Counted from the first letter of the stretch, positions 49,481-59,304 are shown. The stretch is DNA of 64,000 bases from Chryseobacterium indicum (GCF_021504595.1 NZ_JACSGT010000001.1:2046001-2110000), one strand, 5' to 3'. The notes: generated by a model not told the origin, from the letters alone. Numbers and translations are program-made.

Positions 49481-50071
49481 TTACATGGTAAAAACATTAT
49501 CCCGCTTATCGAGATATTCATTTTCTACAATATGCGGAGAGGGTTCACGGTTTTCAAACTGAAGTACTTTTTGGTGGATTCCCGCACTGTTTTTAATGAT
49601 GGCGATTCTGGCACCGCGAACAAATTCTATGAGACCGTATTTGTTGAGTTCTTCGGTTAATCTGTCTATTTCTTCACGATGTCCGGCTGTTTCAAACACG
49701 ATGTAATCCTGACGGATAACTACAGTTGATGCGCCATACTGACGAAGCAGCCGCTCTACATATACTTTTTCGGTAACCACATCTGCGGGTACTTTGTAAA
49801 GTGCCTGTTCCTGCCATACAATTTCATCATCCGTATTGTAATAGGCTTTCATTACATCGATCTGCTTTTCCAATTGTCGGCAAAGTTTCCTCACTACTTC
49901 TTCGTTCTCCTGGATAACAATGGTGAATCTGTGAATGCCTTCTACTTCTGAAGGTGAGGTATTCAGACTCTCGATATTGATTTTTCTCCGTGAGAAAATT
50001 CCCGATATTCTGCCGATTAATCCCACTGAATTTTCGGTGTATAATGTGATGGTAAATTCCTGTTTTTGCAT
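49481..50071 (-). CDS. ilvN: Acetolactate synthase small (regulatory) subunit
   Basis: The 196-residue protein has an N-terminal ACT domain (FTITLYTENSVGLIGRISGIFSRRK split, about 5-30; the Gly-rich turn binds valine or isoleucine) and a C-terminal domain (about 90-165), the plan of IlvN/IlvH. It activates the catalytic subunit and gives feedback control by branched-chain amino acids. It starts 7 bp behind ilvB. The gap to ilvC is 159 bp and carries short AGGTAAAATG-type direct repeats. Confidence 0.94.
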   Translation of the reverse strand: MQKQEFTITLYTENSVGLIGRISGIFSRRKINIESLNTSPSEVEGIHRFTIVIQENEEVVRKLCRQLEKQIDVMKAYYNTDDEIVWQEQALYKVPADVVTEKVYVERLLRQYGASTVVIRQDYIVFETAGHREEIDRLTEELNKYGLIEFVRGARIAIIKNSAGIHQKVLQFENREPSPHIVENEYLDKRDNVFTM

Positions 50072-50078
50072 TTTCTTT

Positions 50079-51821
50079 TTATTTTAGTCTGATTTCCGAA
50101 ACTGAGGTTCCCTGTGCTACCATCGGAAATACATTGTTTTCTTTTCCTACCATCACTTCAAGAAGGTATGCTCCATCATGACTGAGCATTTTTTCGAGGG
50201 CAGCTTTTAAATCTTTTCTTTCGGATATTTTTTCACCTTCAATGTAATATCCTTTGGCAACTGCCACAAAATCAGGGCTTGTAATATTTACGAATGAGTA
50301 ACGTCTGTCGTGGAATAATTGCTGCCATTGTCTCACCATTCCCAAAAATTCGTTATTGAGGATGAGAATTTTCACTTTTGCCCCAAACTGCATAATGGTT
50401 CCCAACTCCTGAAGTGTCATCTGAAATCCGCCATCACCGATGATTGCCACGACTGTTTTTTCGGGGGCTCCATACCATGCTCCGATAGCAGCAGGCAAAC
50501 CAAATCCCATTGTTCCCAATCCTCCGGAAGTGACACTGGATTTTGAATGGTTATACCGCGCATAGCGACAAGCTACCATCTGATGCTGACCGACGTCTGT
50601 TGTGATAATGGCTTCTCCGTTGGTAAGCTCGTTTAATACTCTGATAACTTCTCCCATCGTCATGGCATCTGTGGTGGGATTCAGTTCGTTATGTATGACT
50701 TCTTTTATTTCTTCTTTTTCCAGTTCGCGGAATTTCTCCACCCATTCTGAGTGGTCGTTTTCCTTGAGAAGTGCTGTCAATAAAGGGAGCGTTTTTTTAC
50801 AGTCGCCCCAAACAGGAACTGTTGTTTTTACGTTTTTATCAATTTCTGCGGGATCAATATCGAGGTGAATTACTTTTGCCTGTTTTGCGTATTTATCGAG
50901 GCGTCCGGTAACGCGGTCATCAAAACGCATTCCTACGGCGATCAACACATCGCATTCATTTGTCATTACATTAGGGGCGTAATTTCCATGCATTCCCAAC
51001 ATTCCTACGTGTAATCTGTGATCAGTAGGCAGTGCACTCAGTCCCATTACGGTAGCCGCCGCCGGAAGATTGGCTTTCTCAATAAATGACTTAAATTCAT
51101 CTTCAGCTTTTCCCAAAATCACTCCCTGCCCGAAAAGAACAAATGGTTTTTTGGCCTGATTAATGAGCTGTGCTGCTTTTTCAATATATTCTTTTCTGAT
51201 CTCGGGTTCGGGACGATAACTTCGGATGTGAGTGCACTTTTTATAGCCTAAATAATCGAACAACTGAAGCTGTGCATTTTTGGTAATATCAATTAAAACA
51301 GGACCGGGACGACCGGTGTTTGCAATGTAAAATGCTTTGGCAATGGCTTCAGGGATTTCTGTGGCATCGGTAACCTGATAGTTCCATTTGGTAACCGGTG
51401 TGGTAATATTGATAACATCGGTTTCCTGAAATGCATCTGTTCCCAACAAGGAAGCATAAACCTGCCCCGTAATGCAAACCAGCGGATTACTGTCGATCAT
51501 GGCATCTGCAAGACCTGTCACCAGATTGGTGGCTCCGGGACCACTTGTTGCAAAGACAACGCCCGTTTTTCCTGATACTCTTGCAAATCCCTGTGCTGCA
51601 TGAACTGCGCCCTGTTCGTGACGAACGAGAATGTGTTTCAGTTTTTCGGAATAATCGTATAAAGCATCATAAATAGGCATAATTGCTCCTCCGGGATATC
51701 CGAAAACAGTGTCTACATTTTCCTGCAATAAGGCTTCTAAAACTGCTTTGGAACCTGATATTTCGATGGCTTCCGCACTTCGGGTATCTTTCTGTTCATT
51801 TATTTCAAGTGTATTCATCAT
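50079..51821 (-). CDS. ilvB: Acetolactate synthase large (catalytic) subunit
   Basis: The 580-residue ThDP enzyme condenses two pyruvates to acetolactate, or pyruvate with 2-ketobutyrate. It has the catalytic Glu in FGYPGGAIMPIYDAL (about 43), the ThDP/Mg motif GDGGFQMTLQELGTI with NNEFLGMVRQWQ (about 455-490), and the FAD-contacting centre domain. The start at 51821 gives MMNTLEINEQKD; either Met could be used. It forms the operon core with ilvN (7 bp) and ilvD (20 bp). Confidence 0.97.
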   Translation of the reverse strand: MMNTLEINEQKDTRSAEAIEISGSKAVLEALLQENVDTVFGYPGGAIMPIYDALYDYSEKLKHILVRHEQGAVHAAQGFARVSGKTGVVFATSGPGATNLVTGLADAMIDSNPLVCITGQVYASLLGTDAFQETDVINITTPVTKWNYQVTDATEIPEAIAKAFYIANTGRPGPVLIDITKNAQLQLFDYLGYKKCTHIRSYRPEPEIRKEYIEKAAQLINQAKKPFVLFGQGVILGKAEDEFKSFIEKANLPAAATVMGLSALPTDHRLHVGMLGMHGNYAPNVMTNECDVLIAVGMRFDDRVTGRLDKYAKQAKVIHLDIDPAEIDKNVKTTVPVWGDCKKTLPLLTALLKENDHSEWVEKFRELEKEEIKEVIHNELNPTTDAMTMGEVIRVLNELTNGEAIITTDVGQHQMVACRYARYNHSKSSVTSGGLGTMGFGLPAAIGAWYGAPEKTVVAIIGDGGFQMTLQELGTIMQFGAKVKILILNNEFLGMVRQWQQLFHDRRYSFVNITSPDFVAVAKGYYIEGEKISERKDLKAALEKMLSHDGAYLLEVMVGKENNVFPMVAQGTSVSEIRLK

Positions 51822-51840
51822 GTTTCAATTTTAATTGTGA

Positions 51841-53526
51841 TTACAGGTCTGTTACGCAGCCCTGCGATGCATCTGCCACAGATTTGGCATATTTATAAAG
51901 AACTCCGCTTTTCACTTTGTATTCAGGCTGATGAAAACCGGCTTTTCTTTTTGCAATTTCTTCATCCGACAGCAATGCATTGATGGTATTTTTTTCTGCA
52001 TCGAGCTCGATGAGGTCTCCGTCCTGTATAAGACCGATCAGTCCTCCTTCAAATGCTTCCGGTGTGATGTGTCCTACAACAAAACCATGGGTTCCTCCGG
52101 AGAATCTTCCGTCTGTGATCAGTGCTACATTTTTTCCTAAGCCGGAACCCATTAAAGCGGAAGTTGGCTTCAGCATTTCGGGCATTCCGGGAGCGCCTTT
52201 CGGACCTTCGTTTTTGATGACGACAACGTTTCCTTCTTTGATTTTTTTGTATTCAATTCCTTTGATGAATTCTTTTTCGCCATCAAATACAATAGCTGTT
52301 CCTCTGAAATAGTTTCCTTCTTTACCTGTGATTTTGGCTACGGAACCTTTTTCGGCAAGATTTCCATATAATATTCTGATATGTCCTGTTTCTTTGATAG
52401 GATTTCTGATATCGTGAATAATATCCTGCTCTCGCTCAATAATGGAAGTTACATGTTCGAGATTTTCTGCAATGGTTTTGCCTGTTACTGTAAGGCAGTC
52501 GCCGTGAAGAAGTCCCAGATCCAAAAGGTATTTCATTACCGCTGGAACTCCCCCTACTTTATGAAGGTCCTCCATCAGATATTTTCCGCTGGGTTTGAGG
52601 TCTGCCAGAAACGGTGTTTCATCGCTGATCCGCTGAAAATCATCCAAAGTCAGATCGTATCCTATTGATTTTGCAATGGCAATAAAATGCAGTACCGCAT
52701 TGGTGCTTCCGCCTAAAATCATAATCAGTCTCAAAGCATTTTCAAAGGCTTTTGGTGTCATGATATCGGAAGGTTTGATGTCTTTTTCGAGAAGAATTCT
52801 GATGTAATGTCCCGCAAATTGGCATTCTTCTTTCTTCTCGCGACTGAGCGCCGGATACGAAGAAGAATACGGAAGACTCATTCCCAGAGCTTCAATAGCA
52901 GAAGCCATGGTATTTGCGGTGTACATTCCGCCACAGGCTCCTGCACTTGGACAGGAGTTTTGAATGACTCCCTGAAAGTCTTTTTCTGAAATTTTTCCGG
53001 CAATTTTATTTCCCAGAGCTTCAAAAGCAGAAACAATGTTCAGATCCTGACCTTTGTAATGTCCGGGAGCAATACTTCCGCCATATACCATTATGGAAGG
53101 CCGGTTGAGTCTTGCCATGGCGATGAGGGAACCGGGCATATTTTTGTCGCATCCGGGAACGGTGATAAGTCCGTCATAATATTGTCCTGCGCATACAGTT
53201 TCTATGGAGTCTGCAATAATGTCACGGCTTACAAGGGAATAGCGCATTCCGTCTGTACCGTTGGTCATCCCATCACTTATTCCTATAGTATGAAACATTA
53301 AACCTACCAAATTCTGTTCTTTCACTCCTTTTTTGACGATTTCAGCGAGGCTGTTAAGATGCATATTGCAGGTGTTGCCATCGTAACCCATGCTTGCAAT
53401 TCCGATCTGTGCTTTGTCGAAGTCTTCTTTCTGAAAACCAATACCGTAAAACATTGCCTGAGTTGCCGGCTGCGTCGGGTCTTTTGTAAGCGTTTTGGAA
53501 TATTTGTTCAGTTCTGTATTACACAT
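51841..53526 (-). CDS. ilvD: Dihydroxy-acid dehydratase
   Basis: IlvD dehydrates 2,3-dihydroxy-isovalerate and -methylvalerate, using an Fe-S cluster. The 561-residue protein has the cluster cysteines in GCDKNMPG (about 125), [18 protein letters not shown] (about 195) and an early [13 protein letters not shown] (about 50), plus the C-terminal [16 protein letters not shown]. Its start overlaps the 3' end of ilvE by 8 bp, indicating translational coupling. Confidence 0.97.
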   Translation of the reverse strand: MCNTELNKYSKTLTKDPTQPATQAMFYGIGFQKEDFDKAQIGIASMGYDGNTCNMHLNSLAEIVKKGVKEQNLVGLMFHTIGISDGMTNGTDGMRYSLVSRDIIADSIETVCAGQYYDGLITVPGCDKNMPGSLIAMARLNRPSIMVYGGSIAPGHYKGQDLNIVSAFEALGNKIAGKISEKDFQGVIQNSCPSAGACGGMYTANTMASAIEALGMSLPYSSSYPALSREKKEECQFAGHYIRILLEKDIKPSDIMTPKAFENALRLIMILGGSTNAVLHFIAIAKSIGYDLTLDDFQRISDETPFLADLKPSGKYLMEDLHKVGGVPAVMKYLLDLGLLHGDCLTVTGKTIAENLEHVTSIIEREQDIIHDIRNPIKETGHIRILYGNLAEKGSVAKITGKEGNYFRGTAIVFDGEKEFIKGIEYKKIKEGNVVVIKNEGPKGAPGMPEMLKPTSALMGSGLGKNVALITDGRFSGGTHGFVVGHITPEAFEGGLIGLIQDGDLIELDAEKNTINALLSDEEIAKRKAGFHQPEYKVKSGVLYKYAKSVADASQGCVTDL

Positions 53527-54421
53527 TTTGCAGGTTTGATTTCAGGTATGAATAATTTTCTTCTACGACCAAATGACGGTAAGCCTGCTGAATTTTAGCT
53601 GATAAACTGTCTTCCCAATTCATTCTGAAAGGAATATCATTCAAAGATTCCACAGCGACAATTTCTGCTGCTGTTCCACAGAAAAATGCGGCATCTGCGC
53701 CCTGCATTTCCTGCGGTGTAAATAATTTTTCTTCGTACGAAATCCCTAACTGATTACATATTTCAAAAACTGTAGCTCTGGTAATACCGGGCAGGATGTT
53801 TCCTTTTTGAGGAGTATATAGTTTTCCGTCTTTTTCATAGAATACATTTGCACCGGAGCTTTCTGCTACATTTCCATTTTCGTCCAGAACAAGTGCTTCG
53901 TCAAATCCTTTATCTTTCGCTTCCTGACTTGCCAGAATAGAATTTACGTAATGTCCGCTCACTTTAGCTTCTATTTTAAATGCTTTCGGATTAGGACGCT
54001 GAAAGGAAGAGGTCATAATTCTCAGTTTGTTCGCCAGATAGCCATTATCCCAGTTCCATACTTCAATGACAAGGTAGCTTTTCTGTCCTTTTGAAAGGGA
54101 CATATTGGGAGAACAGATAACTAAAGGGCGGATGTAAGCGTTACTCAGATTATTAATTTCCAACAATTTATAAGTAATCTCTACCATTTCCTCAGTAGAA
54201 TAATGGAAAGGCATATGCATCGCTTCTGCTGATTTTCTCAGTCTGTCGTAATGTTCTTCTGCTTTAAAAATTTTGGTTCCATTGGCTGTTCTGTAGGATT
54301 TAATACCTTCAAAAACCGCATATCCGTAGTGTAATGATTGACCGTACAAATCGGTCTTTGCTTCTTTTGCTTTCACATATTCTCCATCATAGAAGAGAAC
54401 ACTGTCGTCATTGTAATACAT
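53519..54421 (-). CDS. ilvE: Branched-chain amino acid aminotransferase
   Basis: IlvE performs the final transamination to Ile, Val and Leu. The 300-residue fold-type IV PLP enzyme has Lys153 ([11 protein letters not shown]), the substrate loop [16 protein letters not shown] (about 30-45) and [11 protein letters not shown] with [12 protein letters not shown]. It is the first structural gene of the operon, and starts 97 bp downstream of the leader-peptide stop codon, with the attenuator terminator between them. Confidence 0.96.
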   Translation of the reverse strand: MYYNDDSVLFYDGEYVKAKEAKTDLYGQSLHYGYAVFEGIKSYRTANGTKIFKAEEHYDRLRKSAEAMHMPFHYSTEEMVEITYKLLEINNLSNAYIRPLVICSPNMSLSKGQKSYLVIEVWNWDNGYLANKLRIMTSSFQRPNPKAFKIEAKVSGHYVNSILASQEAKDKGFDEALVLDENGNVAESSGANVFYEKDGKLYTPQKGNILPGITRATVFEICNQLGISYEEKLFTPQEMQGADAAFFCGTAAEIVAVESLNDIPFRMNWEDSLSAKIQQAYRHLVVEENYSYLKSNLQNV

Positions 54422-54462
54422 TCTATATTGTTTTAATTTTTATTTTGGTGTTGGTCTTTAAA

Positions 54463-54491
54463 CAAAAAACCATTCTCATGATGAGAATGGT
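54463..54491 (-). terminator. Attenuator terminator of the ilv operon
   Basis: On the minus strand ACCATTCTCAT and ATGAGAATGGT (54491-54469, an 11-bp stem with a one-base loop region) are followed by TTTTTTG. It lies between the leader peptide and ilvE, 42 nt before the ilvE ATG. As a complete terminator inside the leader it would stop transcription unless antitermination occurs. Confidence 0.85.
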
Positions 54492-54529
54492 CTGTATTAT
54501 TTCAATTTCAAAAATTATCACAAGCCATT
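54486..54529 (-). promoter_or_regulatory. Candidate antiterminator pairing in the ilv leader
   Basis: AATGGCTTG (minus strand 54529-54521, leader codons 21-23) can pair with CAGACCATT (54494-54486), the 5' arm of the terminator, over nine positions with one mismatch and one G-U. The two structures exclude each other. A ribosome at the leader stop codon would cover the left partner. Confidence 0.6.
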
Positions 54530-54589
54530 GCCCATCACCGAAAATCCGATAATGACAAAAATGACAAGAATAATAATTGAGTTACTCAT
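54518..54589 (-). CDS. ilv leader peptide (attenuator peptide)
   Basis: ATG at 54589, 23 codons, TGA at 54520-54518: MSNSIIILVIFVIIGFSVMG followed by NGL. Codons 5-14 read Ile Ile Ile Leu Val Ile Phe Val Ile Ile, nine of ten being branched-chain residues. It follows a -7 box 19 nt upstream and precedes a terminator. This is the architecture of ribosome-mediated attenuation by charged tRNA-Ile/Val/Leu. The strongly hydrophobic peptide could alternatively be a membrane microprotein, but the placement in front of ilvE argues for regulation. Confidence 0.85.
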   Translation of the reverse strand: MSNSIIILVIFVIIGFSVMGNGL

Positions 54590-54608
54590 TTGCTTGTATT
54601 TAACGATA

Positions 54609-54616
54609 CAAATGTA
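54609..54616 (-). promoter_or_regulatory. Promoter -7 box (TACATTTG) of the ilv operon
   Basis: An exact TAnnTTTG on the minus strand, 19 nt before the leader-peptide ATG. No clean TTG at -33; ATT occupies that place. Confidence 0.6.
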
Positions 54617-54844
54617 TAAACTAATTTTGATACGTAATTACTTTTTCATAAAAATTCCGCCCGAAAATTATCAAAAATCCATAAAAAGCAGTATTTTTTA
54701 CGATATTCATTAAAATAAAAATATTCCTTAACCTGCTGAATTTCAAATTTTAACGTGAGATAAAAATACGATGTCTAAAATTTGTCTAGAGACTCTATAT
54801 CTGGATCATATTTTTTAAAGTTTTTCTGATTTTTTACCGTCATC
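54617..54844. other. Intergenic AT-rich region, no gene seen
   Basis: 228 bp upstream of the ilv promoter, AT-rich, with no ORF, RNA gene or clear repeat recognised. It may hold upstream regulatory sites for the ilv promoter; nothing specific can be supported. Confidence 0.4.
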
Positions 54845-54874
54845 AATAAAAAATCTACCGGATCCGGTAGATTT
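54845..54874 (-). terminator. Terminator of the starch-utilisation operon
   Basis: AAATCTACCGG and CCGGTAGATTT (54851-54874, a perfect palindrome with an AT centre) are followed on the minus strand by TTTTTTATT. It lies 158 bp beyond the MFS gene stop. The sequence 54875-55031 between them has no recognisable gene. Confidence 0.8.
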
Positions 54875-55031
54875 AGAGTTATATTTTAACCTGAATTCGG
54901 GATAAGAGGTGTTTAAATTTTGACTATCCTTAATTTAATGTGAATGAGATAAACTAATATTTTTATATTTTATAATCTTTAATCCGAACTTGGGTAATTT
55001 TAGAAATCAACTGTAGTTTTTTCTCTTGTTA

Positions 55032-56450
55032 TCAGAAATGTACCTGCTGAATTTCTTTTTCAATTTCTTTTGGAGTTTCATCATCTGATTTTATGAAAAT
55101 TATTGTCACAATCGCACCAATCAGCATACAGGCTCCTCCCGTAACAATATAGTCTATCGCATGATTTTCAAAAACATTACTTACAATTGGTCCTCCAAAA
55201 AGTCCATTAATAATCTGTGGAATAACAATGAAGAAATTAAAAATTCCCATGTATACCCCCATTTTTCTCTGCGGGATAACTTCAATCAGCATTGCATAAG
55301 GCATTGCTAAAATACTTGCCCAGGCAAATCCCAATCCTATCATTGAGATCCAAAGATACTGGACATCTTTTATAAAATACATTGAGATCAATCCCAATCC
55401 TCCACAAGCTAAAGCTAATGCGTGCGTTTGTTTTTTACCTATCCACTTCGCAATTGGAGTTAATAAAAAAGCAAATGGAATTGCCCAAAAGTTATACATT
55501 CCGAACAATTCACCCGTTAAGTCTCCTGCCGTATTAAATGCCTTGGAATGTGTATCTTCCGGAGAAAGACCGAAATGATGGGTTGCTAAAGCACTCGTAG
55601 TAAAAACCCACATGGTAAACAGCGCAAACCATGAAAAAAACTGAACAATTCCCAATTTTTTCATCTGGGCAGGGATATTAGCAAAATCCCTGAAAATATC
55701 ACTGAATTTTGATTTTTCTTCTACGATTTCTTTTCCGTCTTCAAACTCCGCAAATTCTTCCGGAGAATATTCTTTTGTAGTAATAATTGTGTAAAGTATC
55801 GTGAGCATAAGCAATCCGGCTCCTACATAGAAAGAATAAATTACATTATCTCCCACAAATCCTTCCGGCGCTTCATTTGATACTCCTAATTTTGTAAGTA
55901 AACTGGGAATATACGAACCTATTACCGCTCCTATTCCAATTAAAATCGTCTGAATAGAAAATCCCAATGTCCCCTGATGTTTTGGAAGCATATCGCCAAC
56001 CAAAGCTCTAAAGGGTTCCATTGCAATATTTACGGACGCATCCATCATTGCAAGGAAAATAACCGCCAATAAAAGTGAATTTGCTGCAAACATATGAGTA
56101 ACTGTTGCTGCATTGGGAAGCAGAACCAAACCTACTGCACATAAGATCGCGCCAATTAAAAAATAAGGTTTTCTTCTTCCTAACGGACTCCATGTATTGT
56201 CTCCCAAGTGTCCAATGATAGGCTGAACAATCAATCCTGTAAAAGGAGCAACCAGCCAGAACCAGGACAGCTCGTGCACATCAGCTCCTAAATTGGCCAA
56301 AATTCTACTGGCATTTCCGTTCTGCAGACCAAAAGCCATCTGAATTCCTAAAAATCCCATGCTCATATTAATGATCTGAGCCATGGATAAATTTGGTTTT
56401 ATTTTTTTTCCAACTTTTCCCTTTTCAAATCTTCCTATCATTTCTGCCAT
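55032..56450 (-). CDS. MFS sugar transporter (maltose/maltodextrin type)
   Basis: The 472-residue protein has 12 hydrophobic helices and belongs to the MFS group with glycoside-pentoside/SLC45-like features (MGFLGIQMAFGLQNGNASRI, then GQ-rich loop PIIGHLGDNTWSPLGRRKPYF split, the RxGRRK/R motif between TM2 and TM3). It probably carries maltose or malto-oligosaccharides across the inner membrane after periplasmic hydrolysis. Its ATG overlaps the SnoaL-like stop by one base (TAATG). It is the last gene of the operon. Confidence 0.85.
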   Translation of the reverse strand: MAEMIGRFEKGKVGKKIKPNLSMAQIINMSMGFLGIQMAFGLQNGNASRILANLGADVHELSWFWLVAPFTGLIVQPIIGHLGDNTWSPLGRRKPYFLIGAILCAVGLVLLPNAATVTHMFAANSLLLAVIFLAMMDASVNIAMEPFRALVGDMLPKHQGTLGFSIQTILIGIGAVIGSYIPSLLTKLGVSNEAPEGFVGDNVIYSFYVGAGLLMLTILYTIITTKEYSPEEFAEFEDGKEIVEEKSKFSDIFRDFANIPAQMKKLGIVQFFSWFALFTMWVFTTSALATHHFGLSPEDTHSKAFNTAGDLTGELFGMYNFWAIPFAFLLTPIAKWIGKKQTHALALACGGLGLISMYFIKDVQYLWISMIGLGFAWASILAMPYAMLIEVIPQRKMGVYMGIFNFFIVIPQIINGLFGGPIVSNVFENHAIDYIVTGGACMLIGAIVTIIFIKSDDETPKEIEKEIQQVHF

Positions 56451-56962
56451 TATTTTTTCAGTTTTTGAATTAATACATCTTCTATTGGAGTCTTTTCTGC
56501 CACTACTTTATCTACCACTTCATTGGGAACCGTTACGGAAAGTACGTATTGCTTTACTTTCCACTGTCCGTTGATTTTTTCCACCACTCCTGAACCGCGG
56601 CAGATTTTCATCTGGGTATTCAAAAGTTCATCAAACCAAGCCAGTTTTCCGTCTTTGCTGAAGTAGATATTTCTTTTCAGGGAAGTAAAATTCCAGGTTT
56701 TCTTTTTGTCGAAATAGGGTTTTGCCCAAATCATAAAAGCTTTTTTGTCCCACACTTCTGTAGCATCTGTCCCGATAAAAACAGATTCGTCGGCAAAATA
56801 ATTAAAGTAAGTGTTGAAATCTGCTTTTGCTGCCGCAACATTAAATCCGTCGAGCATGGTTCCGATTTCTGTTTTTTCTTTATCAAATTTTGACTGAGCA
56901 GAAATGGATGTAAAACTCAATACAAATAGGATGAATGTAAAGAATATTGTTGTTTTTTTCAT
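56450..56962 (-). CDS. Secreted SnoaL/NTF2-like protein
   Basis: I take the start at 56962 (MKKTTIFFTFILFVLSF), giving a clean signal peptide ending in ISAQ; a TTG start eight codons earlier is less likely. The 170-residue precursor has a SnoaL-like/NTF2 cone fold (AAAKADFNTYFNYFADESVFIGTDATEVWDKKAF split). Such proteins are often associated with ketosteroid isomerase-like pockets; in this context the role in starch use is unknown. It is translationally coupled to the MFS gene and 100 bp behind the amylase gene. Confidence 0.78.
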   Translation of the reverse strand: MKKTTIFFTFILFVLSFTSISAQSKFDKEKTEIGTMLDGFNVAAAKADFNTYFNYFADESVFIGTDATEVWDKKAFMIWAKPYFDKKKTWNFTSLKRNIYFSKDGKLAWFDELLNTQMKICRGSGVVEKINGQWKVKQYVLSVTVPNEVVDKVVAEKTPIEDVLIQKLKK

Positions 56963-56984
56963 GTATAATTTTATTTTTAAACAC

Positions 56985-57059
56985 AAGCGACACTAATTTT
57001 TTCACGAATGACACTAATGATTTTAGTGTGAATTTGTGAAAACATTTGTGCTATTCGTG
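56985..57059. repeat. Short palindromic repeat between GH13 and SnoaL-like genes
   Basis: CACTAATGATTTTAGTG and interleaved CACGAATG/ACATTTGTG/ATTCGTG pieces form imperfect hairpins. This type of CACxAAT repeat is common in Flavobacteriia spacers. Confidence 0.4.
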
Positions 57060-57061
57060 TT

Positions 57062-58915
57062 TTAATTCAATTCAATAACCATTGATGATTTTGCAGGGAT
57101 TTTAAAATTGTCCTTGACCGAAAATTCTTTGCCGGAAATGATGTCTTTCCCTTTTGAAAAATTGCTCAGAGATTCTGCAAAATGCTTCACATCGATCGTC
57201 TGTTCCGCATCATTATTATTTAAAATGACCATTACGCTTTCTTTTTCGTTGTATCTAAAATACACAAAAACATTGTTCTGTGGAACGAAATTTTTGGTTT
57301 TTCCTGTATGAATAACTTCTTTTCCTTTTCTCCAGTTCAGCAACTTCTGGGTAAAATCGTAAAATTCTTTTTGCTCAGGAGTCTGAGACGAAGGATTGAA
57401 AGCATTGATTTTATCTGATTTCCAGCCGCCCGGAAAATCTCTTCTGATGTCTGCATCGCCGCCTTTGTTTTTGTCGCCGCGCATTCCTATTTCAGAGCCG
57501 TAATACAGCTGTGGAATTCCCCGAATTGTCGAGATTAAGGTCATGGCAAGTTTATAATCTGCAGGATTTCCGTTGAAAATTTCGTTGAATCTTTCGGTAT
57601 CGTGATTTTCAAAAAAAACAAGAATATTATTGATGTTAGAATATAAAAAATCACTTGTAAAAACATCGTATACTTTTACCATTCCGGAATTCCAACTGCC
57701 TTTTTCTTTTAATGCTTTCGGAAGGTTAGAATAAAGCATAAAATCCATTACAGAAGGAAGGTTTGAATTATAATTTGCCGCCTCTCCTATTTTAGAATCC
57801 TTTTGCCACGCTGCAATATGCGCGCTGGAATATAACCATGCTTCTCCTACAATATTGAAGTTCGGATATTCATCCGTAATGGCTTTTGCCCATTTTGCCA
57901 TTGCTTCCTTGTCGTTGTAAGGATAGGTATCTACACGAAAACCGCCTAGTTCGGCATATTCGATCCACCAGATCGCATTCTGGGTTAAATATTTTAGAAC
58001 CAAAGGGTTTTTCTGATTAATGTCGGGCATCGTCGTATCAAACCAGCCATCTAAAGCTAATTTTTTATCTATCTCGGAAGCATTTGTATCAAACTGCGTG
58101 GTTGTTTTATAGTTGGAACGTTTAAAACCATTTTCGCCATCGCTGAACCAGTGAATCCAGTCTTTTGTGGGTAAATCTTTGATCATCCAGTGCGAAACTC
58201 CCCAGTGATTGGTTACATAATCCATCACGAGCTTCATTTTTCTTTGATTTAATTTCTGAGAAAGTTCTTTATATTCTTCGTTGGTTCCGTAACGCTGATC
58301 GATTTTGTATAAATCGGTCTGTGCATATCCATGATAAGAATATACTTTTTCGTTGTCCTCATTAACCGGAGTAAGCCAAACTGCTGTTGCTCCAAGGTTC
58401 TGAATATAATCTAAATTGTTGATGATTCCACGCAGATCTCCTCCATGTCGACCGTTAGGAAGATTTCGGTTTGCTTTTTCGGTTAAATTCGGACTGGAGT
58501 CGTTTTTTTCATCCCCATTGGCAAAACGGTCCGGCATGATGAGATACATCACGTCTTTGGAAGAATAAGATTCTCTGTTTGCCGAATTTGGATTTCTCTG
58601 CTTCAGTTCATACGTGTAAGAACCTAAATTTTTCTTTCCGCTTTTTACATTGATGTTAAATTTCGGAACGTTAATTTCATTGGTATTAACGGTTACGAAA
58701 ATATAGTTCGGATTTTCAACTTTCTGAATATCTTTGATCTGAACTCCGTCTGAAAGCTCTATTTCGTTTTTAGCAATATCTTTTCCGTATACCAGAATCT
58801 GAAGTTCGGGGTTTTTCATTCCTTTCCACCAGAATGCAGGTTCTACTTTTTGAATCTGCGAAAAAAATAAAGACGATGCGCAAAGCGTTGTTATATAAAA
58901 AAGTTTATGACGCAT
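57062..58915 (-). CDS. GH13 alpha-amylase/cyclomaltodextrinase (SusA-like neopullulanase)
   Basis: The 617-residue precursor has a signal peptide (cut near FFSQ, residue 20), an N-terminal beta domain of the cyclomaltodextrinase type (VEPAFWWKGMKNPELQILVY, about 24-110) and a GH13 catalytic barrel. Catalytic residues are Asp329 (GGFRVDTYP), Glu358 (IVGEAW) and Asp439 (FFENHDTER); region I is MDYVTNHWG. A C-terminal beta domain ends the protein. It would cut malto-oligosaccharides or pullulan in the periplasm. It is part of the susD-to-MFS operon. Confidence 0.93.
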   Translation of the reverse strand: MRHKLFYITTLCASSLFFSQIQKVEPAFWWKGMKNPELQILVYGKDIAKNEIELSDGVQIKDIQKVENPNYIFVTVNTNEINVPKFNINVKSGKKNLGSYTYELKQRNPNSANRESYSSKDVMYLIMPDRFANGDEKNDSSPNLTEKANRNLPNGRHGGDLRGIINNLDYIQNLGATAVWLTPVNEDNEKVYSYHGYAQTDLYKIDQRYGTNEEYKELSQKLNQRKMKLVMDYVTNHWGVSHWMIKDLPTKDWIHWFSDGENGFKRSNYKTTTQFDTNASEIDKKLALDGWFDTTMPDINQKNPLVLKYLTQNAIWWIEYAELGGFRVDTYPYNDKEAMAKWAKAITDEYPNFNIVGEAWLYSSAHIAAWQKDSKIGEAANYNSNLPSVMDFMLYSNLPKALKEKGSWNSGMVKVYDVFTSDFLYSNINNILVFFENHDTERFNEIFNGNPADYKLAMTLISTIRGIPQLYYGSEIGMRGDKNKGGDADIRRDFPGGWKSDKINAFNPSSQTPEQKEFYDFTQKLLNWRKGKEVIHTGKTKNFVPQNNVFVYFRYNEKESVMVILNNNDAEQTIDVKHFAESLSNFSKGKDIISGKEFSVKDNFKIPAKSSMVIELN

Positions 58916-58947
58916 ATTTTTTAATGTAATATGAATGATTTCAGTAT

Positions 58948-59304
58948 TTATTTATGTTGATTAAAAACTGCTTTGTACTGTGTAATTCCCGAATTATTAA
59001 ACTCAATTCTACGGTTGGGCATATTCTGAAGTTCATATTCTCCGTTGCGGGTAAATTTTACTTCTGTAAATTTATACCCTGTAAGATAAGTGACTTTTAC
59101 CTGATAAACCCCTTTATCATTGATTTTTTTAAGCTCAGTATCCTGATCCCAATTCAACGGTTTATCTTTTCCTCTGACTCCTACAGACGTAACTCCTTCA
59201 GAATCGGGAATTTCGACTGTATAAATTACAGTCTGCTTATACGCTTTCTGAACACAGCTGAACATCAAGAAACAGGAGATTATAAGAAATACTATCTTTT
59301 TCAT
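58948..59304 (-). CDS. Small lipoprotein with CBM20/48-like starch-binding fold
   Basis: The 118-residue lipoprotein (lipobox FSC, then VQKAYKQ) has a single compact beta domain. The pattern GVRGKDKPLNWDQDTELKKI, with an aromatic W after LN, then VYQVKVTYLTGYKFTEVKF and NMPNRRIEF, follows that of starch-binding domains of CBM20/CBM48 type (the GxxxxLGxWDxxxAxxL theme). It would tether short glucans near the enzymes. Its ATG overlaps the DoxX gene stop by 4 bp. I know no named family for this free-standing form, so the assignment is moderate. Confidence 0.65.
   Translation of the reverse strand: MKKIVFLIISCFLMFSCVQKAYKQTVIYTVEIPDSEGVTSVGVRGKDKPLNWDQDTELKKINDKGVYQVKVTYLTGYKFTEVKFTRNGEYELQNMPNRRIEFNNSGITQYKAVFNQHK

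Noticed and set aside
54875..55031. Small gene between the MFS gene and its terminator
   Set aside because: No ORF with start, reasonable length and coding look on either strand; sequence is AT-rich and stops are frequent.
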